Positions 8,420 to 17,571 of a stretch of DNA of 46,898 nt are shown here, one piece after another. The notes below the pieces were generated by a model, which was given only the letters and a program-made list of their open reading frames with translations, was not told the origin of the DNA and searched no databases. This stretch comes from Nostoc sp. JL34 (GTDB lineage Bacteria > Cyanobacteriota > Cyanobacteriia > Cyanobacteriales > Nostocaceae): assembly GCF_017114945.1 (NCBI RefSeq), contig NZ_JABXKQ010000011.1, forward strand, positions 1-46,898, read 5' to 3'. Both the position numbers and the translations under genes were made by a program. Position 1 is the stretch's first letter; each line of letters starts with the position of its first letter.

Positions 8420-9892
8420 ATGCAGTATTTACCAATCATCTTCGTTCGTGGATATGCAGGTACAGAAAAAGACGTTGAGCAAACGGTCAATGATCCATTC
8501 TATGGATTTAATAGTGGTTCAACCCATATTCGAGTGGATGAGAACGAAAATCCTCAGAAGTTTTTTTTCGAGAGTCCATTGCTGCGGCTAATGACCGATC
8601 ATGGTTATCAACCGATTGTTGATAATCAGAATGTGAGCAACCAGATTAAAAGATTGTTTGGGCAACTTCATAAAACTATTTGGATCTACCGATTTTATGA
8701 TGTGACTACACCTAGTTTTGGATCTTCAAGTGTAGTTCGACAAGAAATGGAGGAGATAGCTAAGGGTTTAAGAGACCTGATCAAGAATGTCAAGGAAACG
8801 ACAGGTGCTGAAAAAGTTTATCTTGTCGCCCACTCAATGGGGGGTCTTGTTTGTCGCAGCTTGATTCAAAAGATTTATCCAGATGAAGGCGAGCAAGCTG
8901 TCGATCACATTGACAAATTCTTTACCTACGCTACACCTCATGGTGGCATTTATTTTGAGGTCGGGAGTGGCTTAATCGAAAACCTGAGGGACAAGTTCCA
9001 ATTGAATAATTCCGATGACTTTGGCCCCCAGCGGATGTACCAGTATTTAACACCTCGTGCCGAGGTAGAGAATGAGTTACCCGATAACTTTGAGCTAGAA
9101 AAACTACAAAGCATAGAGAATGCATTTTCGCCAAACCGCGTTTTTTCTCTGATCGGCACTAATGCACATGATTATGAAGAGGCTTTCGGTTTTGCACGCA
9201 AGACTGTTGGGGTGAAAAGTGATGGTTTAGTTCAGATTGATAGAGCTTACATCACGGGTTCTCACCGTGCCTATGTTCACCGCTCTCATGGTGGACGTTA
9301 TGGCATATTGAACTCGGAAGAAGGTTATCAAAACCTGCAACGCTTTTTGTTTGGTGATATCCAGGTGAAACTCTCTTTGAGCAATGTTGAGTTACAAGAT
9401 CGGGATAATAATTTTTATCAACTGGAAACTAGGGTTGCTTTGCGTGGTCTTCCTATTCCCATATATGAACAGGCGATCGCTCATTATTGTCCAATCACCC
9501 AAGAGTTAACCAGAATAGATAAACCCATTCCCTTGTTTACAGCCTTTTTAATCCCAAGAAACTCAGCCAGTGATAATAATGTCTGTAGATATGCCCTGCG
9601 TTTAGCACTACATTCCTTTACAAAAAAAGAGACTAATTGGTTGCGTGACAGTCATCTCGACCAAGTACCCCTGTGGTCTGACTATCTCATTACTGATGTT
9701 GTTGAATTAAATAGCACATACGAAGCAAATTACAGTTGGAATTCCGATGAAAAAGAGCCAGTAACGAAGTTAAATCCCAATCAAGAATCCAGTTTAAATG
9801 CATATATTGCATATGTTCCACTACCTGAACGTGGGCAAAAAGTCTTAGGGAGAAATGCGGCAGTTCGCTTGGAAATTTCACGATGGCAATAA
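8420..9892 (+). CDS. Alpha/beta-hydrolase, lipase/acyltransferase-like
   Basis: 490 residues with no signal peptide. The N-terminus PIIFVRGYAG is the first core strand and oxyanion-type region of lipase folds. The nucleophile elbow is AHSMGG with Ser139, and ATPHGG follows at 171-176, as in triacylglycerol lipases and esterases with a PGAP1/LCAT-like core. The C-terminal part from about 310 is a separate beta-rich region that I do not recognise. AGCGAGGA lies 6 bases before the ATG. It follows the RoxA-like cytochrome on the same strand and precedes an SDR enzyme, so it might release the acyl substrate that the redox enzymes modify. It could equally act on esters unrelated to them. Confidence 0.8.
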   Translation: MQYLPIIFVRGYAGTEKDVEQTVNDPFYGFNSGSTHIRVDENENPQKFFFESPLLRLMTDHGYQPIVDNQNVSNQIKRLFGQLHKTIWIYRFYDVTTPSFGSSSVVRQEMEEIAKGLRDLIKNVKETTGAEKVYLVAHSMGGLVCRSLIQKIYPDEGEQAVDHIDKFFTYATPHGGIYFEVGSGLIENLRDKFQLNNSDDFGPQRMYQYLTPRAEVENELPDNFELEKLQSIENAFSPNRVFSLIGTNAHDYEEAFGFARKTVGVKSDGLVQIDRAYITGSHRAYVHRSHGGRYGILNSEEGYQNLQRFLFGDIQVKLSLSNVELQDRDNNFYQLETRVALRGLPIPIYEQAIAHYCPITQELTRIDKPIPLFTAFLIPRNSASDNNVCRYALRLALHSFTKKETNWLRDSHLDQVPLWSDYLITDVVELNSTYEANYSWNSDEKEPVTKLNPNQESSLNAYIAYVPLPERGQKVLGRNAAVRLEISRWQ

Positions 9893-10075
9893 ATGTGATT
9901 GTTAAGTAGTCTGGAAGTAAGGAATGCTTGTTGTTGTGTAGTCAGTGATTAGTTATGGTAATTAGCACTTTTTAATTATTCTGACGAGAGAATAATCAAG
10001 TTAAAGAGCGTTAGGTTACTAATGACTAATAACTAATGATTCATTTGTTTTCAGTCTATTAAGAAAGGAAAAATT

Positions 10076-10867
10076 ATGCAGAGTAATCGCAAACAAACGG
10101 CTCTTATTACTGGTGCGTCTGGCGGCATCGGTTATGAATTTGCGAAGTTATTTGCTCAGGATGGTTACAATCTTGTGTTGGTAGCTAGAAGCGTGGACAA
10201 GCTGAATAAAATTGCTGAAGAATTGAAAAATAAATTTGGCATTAATGTCAAAGTTATTTCCAAGGATTTATCTAACCCATCAGCCTCAGAAGAAATTTTT
10301 ACTGAGCTAGAACAAGCATCTATCAAAGTTGATGTGCTGGTGAACAATGCTGGATTTGCTACCTACGGATTATTTCACGAAATTGACCTGAACGCTGAAC
10401 TGCAATTGCTACAGGTTAATGTTGTATGTCTCACACATTTAACCAAGTTATTCCTTAAGGGTATGGTTAAGCGGGGGTCTGGAAAAATATTAAACGTGGC
10501 TTCGACTGCTGCTTTCCAACCAGGGCCGCTGATGGCAGTATACTACGCTAGTAAAGCTTATGTCTTATCGTTCACAGAAGCGATCGCTAATGAGTTAGAA
10601 GGTACAGGTGTCTCTGTAACAGCGCTTTGTCCAGGGCCTACAGAATCTGGTTTTCAACAAAGAGCTGCGATGGAAAACTCAAAGTTAGTGAGCGGTCAAA
10701 AAATTATGACTGCGGAAACAGTAGCCCAAATCGGCTATCGTGGTCTATTAGAAAACAAAACTGTTGTCGTTCCTGGAGTTAAAAATAAGCTCCTTGCCGA
10801 ATCTGTAAGATTTACTCCCAGAAAGCTAGTGACTAAACTAGTCAGAAATATGCAGGAAAGCAAATAA
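10076..10867 (+). CDS. Short-chain dehydrogenase/reductase (SDR)
   Basis: 263 residues, a typical length for classical SDRs. The Rossmann motif TGASGGIG is at 12-19, NNAG at 90-93, catalytic Ser143, and the YxxxK pair Tyr156/Lys160 within VYYASKAY. The C-terminal region (PGPTESGF) fits the group acting on fatty-acyl or lipid carbonyls (the DltE/YqjQ-like and HSD-like branch), but substrate cannot be read from sequence. The start is ATG 10076 with AAGAAAGGAAA ahead. It is the third rightward gene after the cytochrome and the lipase-like gene, 183 bases after the latter, so it may be part of the same lipid-oxidation functional group. Confidence 0.85.
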   Translation: MQSNRKQTALITGASGGIGYEFAKLFAQDGYNLVLVARSVDKLNKIAEELKNKFGINVKVISKDLSNPSASEEIFTELEQASIKVDVLVNNAGFATYGLFHEIDLNAELQLLQVNVVCLTHLTKLFLKGMVKRGSGKILNVASTAAFQPGPLMAVYYASKAYVLSFTEAIANELEGTGVSVTALCPGPTESGFQQRAAMENSKLVSGQKIMTAETVAQIGYRGLLENKTVVVPGVKNKLLAESVRFTPRKLVTKLVRNMQESK

Positions 10868-10874
10868 GTTGTAA

Positions 10875-10938
10875 TATAGCAATCCTAAATCAAACGCTCA
10901 GAAACAAGATCCCCGACTTCTTAAAGAAGTCGGGGATC
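10875..10938. repeat. Partial copy of MITE-like element with 13-bp hairpin
   Basis: It begins TATAGCAATCCTAAATCA (10875-10892), matching the left end of the element at 43011. It also includes the perfect hairpin GATCCCCGACTTC / GAAGTCGGGGATC (10908-10938, five-base loop). The right terminal repeat is missing and tandem repeats follow. Between convergent genes it may act as a terminator in both directions. Confidence 0.6.
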
Positions 10939-10965
10939 TGCGGGTTGCGATTCTCACAAGTCTTT

Positions 10966-11000
10966 AATTACGAATTACGAATTACGAATTACGAATTACG
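10966..11000. repeat. Heptanucleotide tandem repeat, AATTACG x5
   Basis: Five perfect tandem copies of AATTACG are followed by a partial unit, directly before the end of radC. This is a short tandemly repeated repetitive sequence of the kind known from heterocyst-forming cyanobacteria. Confidence 0.9.
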
Positions 11001-11007
11001 AATTATT

Positions 11008-11739
11008 TTAATCCCCTTGCGGATGTTCATCCCACAAGGTTGTCAGTTCCCGTAAACTTTGATGATTACCATTGCCCAAAATCAGATGATCTAGTACCGG
11101 AATACCCAAAAGCTGCGCCCCTGCTAATAACTGACGCGTCAATTCTATATCTTCCTGGCTGGGTTCAAGGTTCCCAGAAGGATGGTTGTGGGCAACTATT
11201 ACCCGCGTTGCGCCTTGACGGATAACTTCTCGAAAAATATCACGGGGAGAAGCTAAGGTTTCGGTTGCTGTGCCAATGGTAATTATTTGCGTACCCAATA
11301 AGCGATTCTTGACATCTAATAGCACCACTGCAAAACGTTCTTGTATTTGCCACATCAAATCTTGACTGAGGGTAGCAGCAGCAGCAAGTGGGCTATCAAT
11401 TAATGTGCGATCGTTGGGACGAGATTGAAAAGCGCGTTTACCCAATTCAATTGCTGCTAAAATACTTGTCGCCTTCGCTGGGCCAACACCAGAAATTTGC
11501 ATCAACTCAGCAGGGCTAACTTCTCGCAAAACTACCAAAGGATCGCGTTGATGTTTGCCTAATTCGCTCAAGATATATTGTCCCAAACCCACAGCAGATA
11601 GTTTTCCCGGCCCTTGACCAGTGCCTAGAAGAATTGCAATTAACTCCGCTGTGGCTAAAATTTTGGCACCATGCGTCATTAATCGTTCACGCGGACGCTC
11701 ATTTGTAGGTAGGTCGGCAATTCTGAGGCAATAGGTCAT
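11008..11739 (-). CDS. radC: RadC family JAB/MPN-domain protein
   Basis: 243 residues, full length for the family. The N-terminal part has a helix-hairpin-helix ([19 protein letters not shown], about 87-105). The C-terminal JAB/MPN domain holds the metal-binding motif [15 protein letters not shown] (His-x-His and the following Ser and Asp). RadC was named as a DNA-repair protein, but its enzymatic role is not settled; the motif suggests a zinc-dependent isopeptidase-like fold. The gene ends 8 bases from the AATTACG repeats and faces the SDR gene. Nothing unusual is seen in it. Confidence 0.93.
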   Translation of the reverse strand: MTYCLRIADLPTNERPRERLMTHGAKILATAELIAILLGTGQGPGKLSAVGLGQYILSELGKHQRDPLVVLREVSPAELMQISGVGPAKATSILAAIELGKRAFQSRPNDRTLIDSPLAAAATLSQDLMWQIQERFAVVLLDVKNRLLGTQIITIGTATETLASPRDIFREVIRQGATRVIVAHNHPSGNLEPSQEDIELTRQLLAGAQLLGIPVLDHLILGNGNHQSLRELTTLWDEHPQGD

Positions 11740-11926
11740 ATTAAACTAAGAAAATAGTCACTAAAGATGTAACTATCTTTATTTATCCCTTGTTTGCTTT
11801 CAAAATTATCTTTATTTGAGAAAATCTTTAACCTTGGTAAGTTTGTATGGGTAATCTTATTTGCAACTTTCAAAGGGAACATTAAAAATAAGATGATTTA
11901 GGGCGATGCCTACGGCGGTATACACT

Positions 11927-12499
11927 ATGTTCGATGATCTATTCAACAATCTCAAAGGTTTTATTGACTCTAAACTTCAAGAAGTCAGTAACGATCTGCA
12001 AAAACGCTTCGGCGTTCCCGAACCCGCAGAGCCATTTGTGCTGATTCGTCGATTCACACCTGCCGATTCCACAGTAACAAGGGGAGGCATTGCAATTGTC
12101 GGAGAAAGTTGGCGAATTGAAGCCTATGACGACAATACTCAGGTGTTGTTGACTAGTACAGATCCTTTGCGAAATGTCATCTTGTTTGAAATTGCAGAAC
12201 TCGATGTCCAAGAGTGTGTTTTTGCTTGTCAATTTAACGCGAAAGCGCTAGACACAGAAAAACCAATTAAAGTGAGTTTAGGTTTACGTAGACCAGGACA
12301 ATGGGGCGCAATGACGACAACTTTATGGTCTACAGGAGTTTCACTAACAGAAGATTTTCAGCCTTATGAAGCACGGGCCCATTTTAAAAAAGAAGCAGAT
12401 GCTGCCAAAATTCAAATCAGTGTGCAATTTGAGAGTAGTGGCATTCTTCAGATTAAAGATATTGAATTACTGCAAGCCCCTGTCAAGTTACAATCCTGA
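11927..12499 (+). CDS. Conserved hypothetical protein, beta-rich
   Basis: I do not recognise a named family. From ATG 11927 (MFDDLFNNLKGFIDSKL) the product has 190 residues: an amphipathic N-terminal helix, then a soluble, mostly beta-strand body (about 40-190) without signal peptide or membrane segment. An alternative in-frame ATG at 11906 would add seven residues, but those codons come from an interspersed-repeat-like sequence (GCGATGCCTACGGCGG at 11903-11918), so I prefer the downstream start. Neither start has a strong ribosome-binding site. It stands alone between radC and the phosphoribulokinase-like gene. Confidence 0.65.
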   Translation: MFDDLFNNLKGFIDSKLQEVSNDLQKRFGVPEPAEPFVLIRRFTPADSTVTRGGIAIVGESWRIEAYDDNTQVLLTSTDPLRNVILFEIAELDVQECVFACQFNAKALDTEKPIKVSLGLRRPGQWGAMTTTLWSTGVSLTEDFQPYEARAHFKKEADAAKIQISVQFESSGILQIKDIELLQAPVKLQS

Positions 12500-12589
12500 T
12501 ATGGATTAGACATAAATGATCATAAAGATGTAGCACTGCTACGCCTATACAAGAGTTTTGAATAACGCATATTTAATTTCATCAAATGT

Positions 12590-13528
12590 CTACTGATAAA
12601 TTTGGGTTGCTTTGAGCATGTGGTAGGTAATAATCAACTGAGTTAGGGCCAGAGGATAACTTTGGAGTGTTTCTCCAGTTGTACCAGCAATTTTACCCAG
12701 TTCTGGATTACTTTCGCGATCGCAAATACTTCGTAAATGGGGCATATCAGAACAAATAATATGCTCTAGCTTATTCACCTGGTCTAAGGTTGCATGACCA
12801 TCAACTTCTAAGACATCTACAGGCTTACTCATATCCCTGTCTAACCCTAGACGGATCGCTGAGTCAGAATTACCATAGCCAGAGTTCACAATCTGGGTAA
12901 AATCTGGATGGGGAATTGTCGGGCGTAATACCAGACGGACATTCAGATGTCCATTGGTTTCATCATCTTCTTCAGTGGGTGGATAGAAACTAATAACTAT
13001 ATCAGACCATTGCCGTTGCGGACGAATAAATTGTGATGAATCTGGTTCGCGCTTTTCTAGTTCCGCTATTACCTGTTCAGCAGTGTAGCCGCGCTTTTGC
13101 GTATCTCGTTTTACTTTCCACTTAGTGCGTAGTTCTTCAGGAGGTGCCAGGTAAACTTTCACGTCGTAAGAATCACGGGCAGCACGAGTAGAATAACCGA
13201 GTAATCCCTCAATAATCACGAATTTATTGGGCTTGATATACTGGGGTGGCTCAAATGTGCCGGTTTTATGGCTGTAAACTGGCTTGAGAATTGGTTGTCC
13301 CGTGCGTAGCAGCGACAGGTGTTGCTGCATAATATCTAAGTGATTGCAGTCCGGGTGGAGAGCGGTGATCCCAATATCTGCACGTTGTTGGCGATCGTAA
13401 CGGTGATAATCATCTGTACAAATGAGCGTGACATTTTCTGGGCCGAGTACCTGAGCGATTCCTCGTGTTAATGTTGTTTTCCCAGCTGCGCTATCGCCGA
13501 CAATACCAAGAATTATTGGACGGCTCAT
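12590..13528 (-). CDS. Phosphoribulokinase/uridine kinase family protein, PRK paralogue
   Basis: The start is placed at ATG 13528, preceded by GGGAGG, giving 312 residues; a longer frame to 13576 lacks support. The P-loop is GDSAAGKTT (11-19), then LICTDDYHRYDRQQRADIG and IIEGLLGYSTR follow the phosphoribulokinase pattern. In Calvin-cycle PRK of cyanobacteria the P-loop reads GDSGCGKST and its Cys forms the redox disulfide with a second Cys; here the first is Ala while a Cys remains at 37. The C-terminal third differs from classical PRK. I infer an ATP-dependent sugar or ribulose phosphate kinase not under thioredoxin/CP12-type control, or a paralogue with another substrate. It is monocistronic as far as seen. 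Confidence 0.8.
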   Translation of the reverse strand: MSRPIILGIVGDSAAGKTTLTRGIAQVLGPENVTLICTDDYHRYDRQQRADIGITALHPDCNHLDIMQQHLSLLRTGQPILKPVYSHKTGTFEPPQYIKPNKFVIIEGLLGYSTRAARDSYDVKVYLAPPEELRTKWKVKRDTQKRGYTAEQVIAELEKREPDSSQFIRPQRQWSDIVISFYPPTEEDDETNGHLNVRLVLRPTIPHPDFTQIVNSGYGNSDSAIRLGLDRDMSKPVDVLEVDGHATLDQVNKLEHIICSDMPHLRSICDRESNPELGKIAGTTGETLQSYPLALTQLIITYHMLKATQIYQ

Positions 13529-13683
13529 TATACCTCCCAGAATAAAAGCAAGTTTATTAATAAAACTTCCCGACAATAGTTTTTATTCTAGAAGGATTTA
13601 GGCAAGTAACTCAAGCAAAGGCTTGGTATGCAATATCTCTACATATAGAACGAAAAGCGCTATGATACTTTGGGGCTAAAGCA

Positions 13684-14193
13684 TTAAACAATCCGGTTGA
13701 CAATTGTCCACACTTCCCCGTCTGAGCGGACATAGGGAACGGAGATTGTTTTGAAGCCAGTGATAAAGGGCTTGTAATAAATCTGCCAATACATTGGACT
13801 CAGTTGATTGGCACATGCCTTAAGAAAACGGACTTCTGCCGCCAGTTCTCCCGCCAGCTGATTAATACGTTGAGCATGAACCTGGGCAACTTCTTTCGCT
13901 TCTTCTAGCTGCTGCTGTTGGATAAGTTGTTTTGATTCACCTTGCGATCGCACTAACTTACCTTGTTTTTGTTTTATCTTACCTTCCAAGGCGGCGATCG
14001 CTGCATCTATGCCCTGGAGTTCAACTGATAATTGGGCATTTTCTCTAGCTTGACGACGGTACGCTTCAACCATTGCCTGGGGTGAATCATTCTCACTAGA
14101 GATGACATTATTAATAGTGAGTGCGGCGCGTTCTTCTAGGAGAATCTGAATTTGAGAGTTAAGCGCCGCCATTTCAGCCTGAATTTGCTCCAT
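13684..14193 (-). CDS. Coiled-coil hypothetical protein
   Basis: 169 residues. Residues 1-125 are almost entirely heptad-like helix, rich in Gln, Glu, Ala and Leu (for example LNSQIQILLEERAAL and EGKIKQKQGKLVRSQ), predicting a long coiled coil. The last 40 residues (LSPMYWQIYYKPFITGF onward) are aromatic and may form a small folded tail. No signal peptide or membrane segment. I do not recognise a family. It lies 38 bases after thrB on the same strand, so they could be co-transcribed, but no functional link is evident. Confidence 0.65.
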   Translation of the reverse strand: MEQIQAEMAALNSQIQILLEERAALTINNVISSENDSPQAMVEAYRRQARENAQLSVELQGIDAAIAALEGKIKQKQGKLVRSQGESKQLIQQQQLEEAKEVAQVHAQRINQLAGELAAEVRFLKACANQLSPMYWQIYYKPFITGFKTISVPYVRSDGEVWTIVNRIV

Positions 14194-14231
14194 AAATCAA
14201 GTTTTAAGTGCTAAAATAGTTATCTGATTTT

Positions 14232-15146
14232 TTAAAAGCTTTTTGCGCCTTGGGTATCAAGAGAAAGCGATCGCACCTCGGCTGTAATTCCTTCTTCTTG
14301 CCAAGCAGCTAACATCGCCGCCTCCACAGCCTCTGAGTTTAACTTATCCGCTAAAGCTAACAGTGTCGGCCCTGCACCACTAATTACCATACCATAAGCA
14401 CCAGCACTAACAGCTGCGATGTTGAGAGCATCATAACCAGAAATCAAAGCTTTGCGATAGGGCTGATGCAATTTATCTTGCAAAGCTGTCTTTAACCATT
14501 GTCCGTTACCAGTTTCCAAGCCGCGCAACAATAACCCCAAATGTGCCGTATTAAAAATCGCATCGGCGCGACTCACTTCAGTGGGGAGAACGCCCCGCGC
14601 CTTTGAAGTAGAAAGTTCAAAATCAGGAATAGCCACAACTGGTACAACATCTTTATGCCAGGGAACATCACAAATTTCCCAACCTGCGCCACTAGTAGCA
14701 GCAAGACGACATCCTCCCAACAAAGCTGGAACTACATTATCAGGATGTCCTTCCATTGCGATCGCTAACTCCATCACCTGCGACTGAGAAAGAGTAGCAC
14801 CCTCAAGTTGATTAGCAGCAACTAACCCACCAACAATTGCTGTCGCCGAACTACCCAAACCCCGCGCCAACGGGACACCTAACTTAATCTCTATTTTCAC
14901 AGTCGGCGGTGTCTGCTCTATATGTTGATAGAACTTAACAAACGCTTGGTAGAGGAGATTGCTCTCATCAGTTTGGACTCGTTCGGCTTCTGTACCAGTG
15001 ACATGAATAGTTAGCCCACCTTCTTCTAGGCGAGTGAACTTGAACTCGTTGTACAGCTTTAAAGCCGCACCGATGCAATCAAAACCAGGCCCCAAATTAG
15101 CAGTTGTGGCGGGAACGGTAACAGTGATGGCAGAAACAACAGACAT
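14232..15146 (-). CDS. thrB: Homoserine kinase
   Basis: 304 residues of the GHMP kinase family. It phosphorylates L-homoserine with ATP, the step before threonine synthase. Motif 1 PATTANLGPGFDCIG lies at 12-26, the ATP-binding glycine-rich loop GVPLARGLGSSATA at 90-103, and the third GHMP motif near the C-terminus includes GAYGMVISGAGPTLLAL. Length and motifs are complete. It acts in the cytoplasm in aspartate-family amino-acid biosynthesis. The ATG at 15146 gives a usual N-terminus. The downstream coiled-coil gene is on the same strand. Confidence 0.95.
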   Translation of the reverse strand: MSVVSAITVTVPATTANLGPGFDCIGAALKLYNEFKFTRLEEGGLTIHVTGTEAERVQTDESNLLYQAFVKFYQHIEQTPPTVKIEIKLGVPLARGLGSSATAIVGGLVAANQLEGATLSQSQVMELAIAMEGHPDNVVPALLGGCRLAATSGAGWEICDVPWHKDVVPVVAIPDFELSTSKARGVLPTEVSRADAIFNTAHLGLLLRGLETGNGQWLKTALQDKLHQPYRKALISGYDALNIAAVSAGAYGMVISGAGPTLLALADKLNSEAVEAAMLAAWQEEGITAEVRSLSLDTQGAKSF

Positions 15147-15345
15147 TGGTAAAACTCACTAATCATCAACCAGCATCCCATGTAAAGGGTTGATTTGTTT
15201 GCTAGTGATGCTAATAATCTGTTGTGGTAGTTTGCATACCTCTACTGAACGCTCTGGTCGTTTGTGGAGTCCCCCAGTCACATGAGCATAACTCAAATGA
15301 GTTAAAACTGAAGTATCCAACTTTTACAGACTACATGAATCTGTT

Positions 15346-15615
15346 ATGGCTTTTTACGTATTGATTCTAAAAGAAAAGGAGGACGAGACCGGCGTCACTT
15401 ACCGCTTTGGCCCACATGAAGATCGTCTCGGCTCTTTATGGATAGATAAATTGAGTGGAGAAATTAAGGAACTTCAAGAAACCCCAGAGCAGAACTCGCA
15501 GGCATTTTTTCAACGAGCAGCAGTAAAGGTTTGGCAAAATTGGAAAAAAGGAGCTTTTCCAGAAAAACATATTGGGCATCCTGAGAATGATTTGGTATTG
15601 ATAGCCTATCCATAG
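15346..15615 (+). CDS. Small conserved hypothetical protein
   Basis: An 89-residue soluble protein starting MAFYVLILKEKEDE. It contains TYRFGPHEDRLGSLWID and a C-terminal ENDLVLIAYP, giving a compact alpha/beta appearance. I do not recognise a defined family; proteins of this size and style occur in cyanobacteria. It is monocistronic and convergent with ndhD. The stop codon lies inside a perfect 9-bp inverted repeat (15598-15629) that is followed by a T-rich tract, a likely terminator. Confidence 0.65.
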   Translation: MAFYVLILKEKEDETGVTYRFGPHEDRLGSLWIDKLSGEIKELQETPEQNSQAFFQRAAVKVWQNWKKGAFPEKHIGHPENDLVLIAYP

Positions 15616-15642
15616 TAGTCGGCTATCAATACTCTGTTTTTC
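15598..15642 (+). terminator. Inverted repeat overlapping the stop codon, then T-rich tract
   Basis: TTGATAGCC (15598-15606) pairs with GGCTATCAA (15621-15629), with the TAG stop in the loop, then TACTCTGTTTTT. Intrinsic terminator for the small upstream gene. Confidence 0.55.
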
Positions 15643-15696
15643 CTCAGAAAGATACCTAGCTTTAGCTTTTTTCGACAAGTCTATTGGTCAAAAAGC

Positions 15697-17385
15697 TTAC
15701 TTCAAAGTTCCCAAAACGGGCGCTACCTCAACCTCGGAAATTTGCGGAACCAAGAATCCATTAGCATAAATCTGGGGATTTGTTTGCGAGACTATGGCAT
15801 AAGACTGGCGAAGATTAGCATTGACTGCGACAGTCTTCACGTCGTACATCTGCATCGCCATTTTGGGATAGAAACCAATACCAATAATCATCAGCAAAAA
15901 ACAGACGGCGATAAATACCTCACGGGGTCTAGCATCCTCGTAGACTGCATCTTCTGGCACTAAGCAGTCTGTACCAAAACAAACTGTTCCGTCATCTTCT
16001 TGATTTTCCAAGCCTGCGTTATTAATGTCACATAGCAGTGCTGCGTCTTTACCATAAAATACTTCTCGCAGCATGGAAAGTAGATAAATCGGTGTGAGAA
16101 TAACTCCAACGGCGGCGAGAAAAACCGTTACGGTGCAGAAAGTTGAACTGTAAACGTCACTGCTTGTCATCCCAACGAATACCGAGAGTTCGCCAACAAA
16201 GCCGCTCATACCGGGAAGCGCTAGGGATGCCATCGCTCCGATTGTAAACAGGGCAAAGACTTTGGGCATGGCTTGACCAATACCGCCCATATCTTTCATT
16301 ACCATTGTGTGGGTGCGATCGTAAGTGACGCCTGCTAAAAAGAACAGCACTGATGCAATCAAACCATGCGAAATCATCTGCAACATCGCGCCGTTGATTC
16401 CCAAATCAGTGAAGGACGCAATGCCAAGCAATACAAATCCCATGTGAGAAATCGACGAATAAGCCAAACGCCGCTTCATATTCGTCTGAGCAAAGGAGTT
16501 CAATGCACCATAGATAATGTTGACAACACCGAGAATGGCTAGAACCGGCGCAAAGTAAATGTGTGCATCAGGAAGTAGTTCCAGATTCAGGCGAATCAGT
16601 CCATATCCGCCCATCTTCAGCAGCACACCAGCTAAAATCATCGACACAGGCGAGGATGCTTCGCCGTGAGCATCAGGTAACCAGGTATGCATCGGGAAAA
16701 CAGCAAGCTTGACACCAAATGCAATTAGTAACCCTGCATAAAGTAGCAGTTGTAGAGCGAGGGGATATTCCTTGCTGGCGAGGGCGGTGATGTCAAATGT
16801 CATATTACCGCCGCCATATAGCCCCATTGCCAGGGCTGCCACCAAAATAAATATAGAAGCAGCTGCGGTATACAATAAAAATTTCGTAGCCGCATAACGA
16901 CGCCTTTGCCCACCCCAAATGCAGACTAGTAGGTAGACGGGAATCAGCTCTACTTCCCACATGATGAAAAATAGCAGCAAGTCTTTGGCAACGAACACCC
17001 CTACCTGTGCGGAATACAGCACCAGCATTAAAAAATAGAAGAGGCGAGGTCGATGATCAACTTGCCAAGCCGAAAATATTGAGAGTGTGGTGACAAATCC
17101 TGCTAAAAGCACAAGTGGCGCTGAAAGCCCATCTACTGATACCGCCCAGTTAAAACCTAACTGAGGAACCCAGGCATAATTTTCCACCATTTGAAAACTA
17201 GCACTACTGGCATCGTAATGCTTCCAAAAGGCATAGCACATCAAGGCAAAATCTGCAATACCTACACCCAGTGCATACCACCGCACGAGTTTACCATCTT
17301 TATCAGGCAACACAGGGATCAGCAGGGAAGCGACGAGTGGCAGCAAGACAATTGCGGTAAGCCAGGGAAATTGATCCGCTATCAT
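15697..17385 (-). CDS. ndhD: NAD(P)H-quinone oxidoreductase chain 4 (NdhD)
   Basis: 562 residues, about fourteen membrane helices. It is a proton-pumping subunit of the NDH-1 complex used in respiration and cyclic electron flow in cyanobacterial thylakoids. Family marks include [37 protein letters not shown] (the conserved proton-channel helix region) and [20 protein letters not shown]. Near residues 445-490 is a hydrophilic insert typical of cyanobacterial NdhD. It stands alone here, with no ndhF next to it. Most likely an NdhD1/D2-type (respiratory) copy, but the subtype was not tested. ATG at 17385. Confidence 0.95.
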   Translation of the reverse strand: MIADQFPWLTAIVLLPLVASLLIPVLPDKDGKLVRWYALGVGIADFALMCYAFWKHYDASSASFQMVENYAWVPQLGFNWAVSVDGLSAPLVLLAGFVTTLSIFSAWQVDHRPRLFYFLMLVLYSAQVGVFVAKDLLLFFIMWEVELIPVYLLVCIWGGQRRRYAATKFLLYTAAASIFILVAALAMGLYGGGNMTFDITALASKEYPLALQLLLYAGLLIAFGVKLAVFPMHTWLPDAHGEASSPVSMILAGVLLKMGGYGLIRLNLELLPDAHIYFAPVLAILGVVNIIYGALNSFAQTNMKRRLAYSSISHMGFVLLGIASFTDLGINGAMLQMISHGLIASVLFFLAGVTYDRTHTMVMKDMGGIGQAMPKVFALFTIGAMASLALPGMSGFVGELSVFVGMTSSDVYSSTFCTVTVFLAAVGVILTPIYLLSMLREVFYGKDAALLCDINNAGLENQEDDGTVCFGTDCLVPEDAVYEDARPREVFIAVCFLLMIIGIGFYPKMAMQMYDVKTVAVNANLRQSYAIVSQTNPQIYANGFLVPQISEVEVAPVLGTLK

Positions 17386-17481
17386 GTATGTATAGAAAAA
17401 TACTTATTTAGTCAATTATGTCATTCTACTAAACTTTGTAACAATTTCTTCATAAATCTTTGTCCCAGTTAACCGCTTTTA

Positions 17482-17504
17482 GGGACTGGGGACTGGGGAC
17501 TGGG
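17482..17504. repeat. Heptanucleotide tandem repeat, GGGACTG x3
   Basis: Three tandem GGGACTG units plus two further G lie between the ndhD start and the end of the response-regulator gene. Similar units recur at 27495-27520. Confidence 0.8.
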
Positions 17505-17571
17505 TAAGAAAGATTTTTATTTATTTGTTAAGTATTCTTGTGTACGCAGTTCATAATGGTTATTTATTTGC

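Noticed and set aside
275..10867. A complete oxylipin pathway with lipoxygenase
   Set aside because: No lipoxygenase-like His-rich iron motif is encoded in the cluster, so only a partial or alternative route can be proposed.
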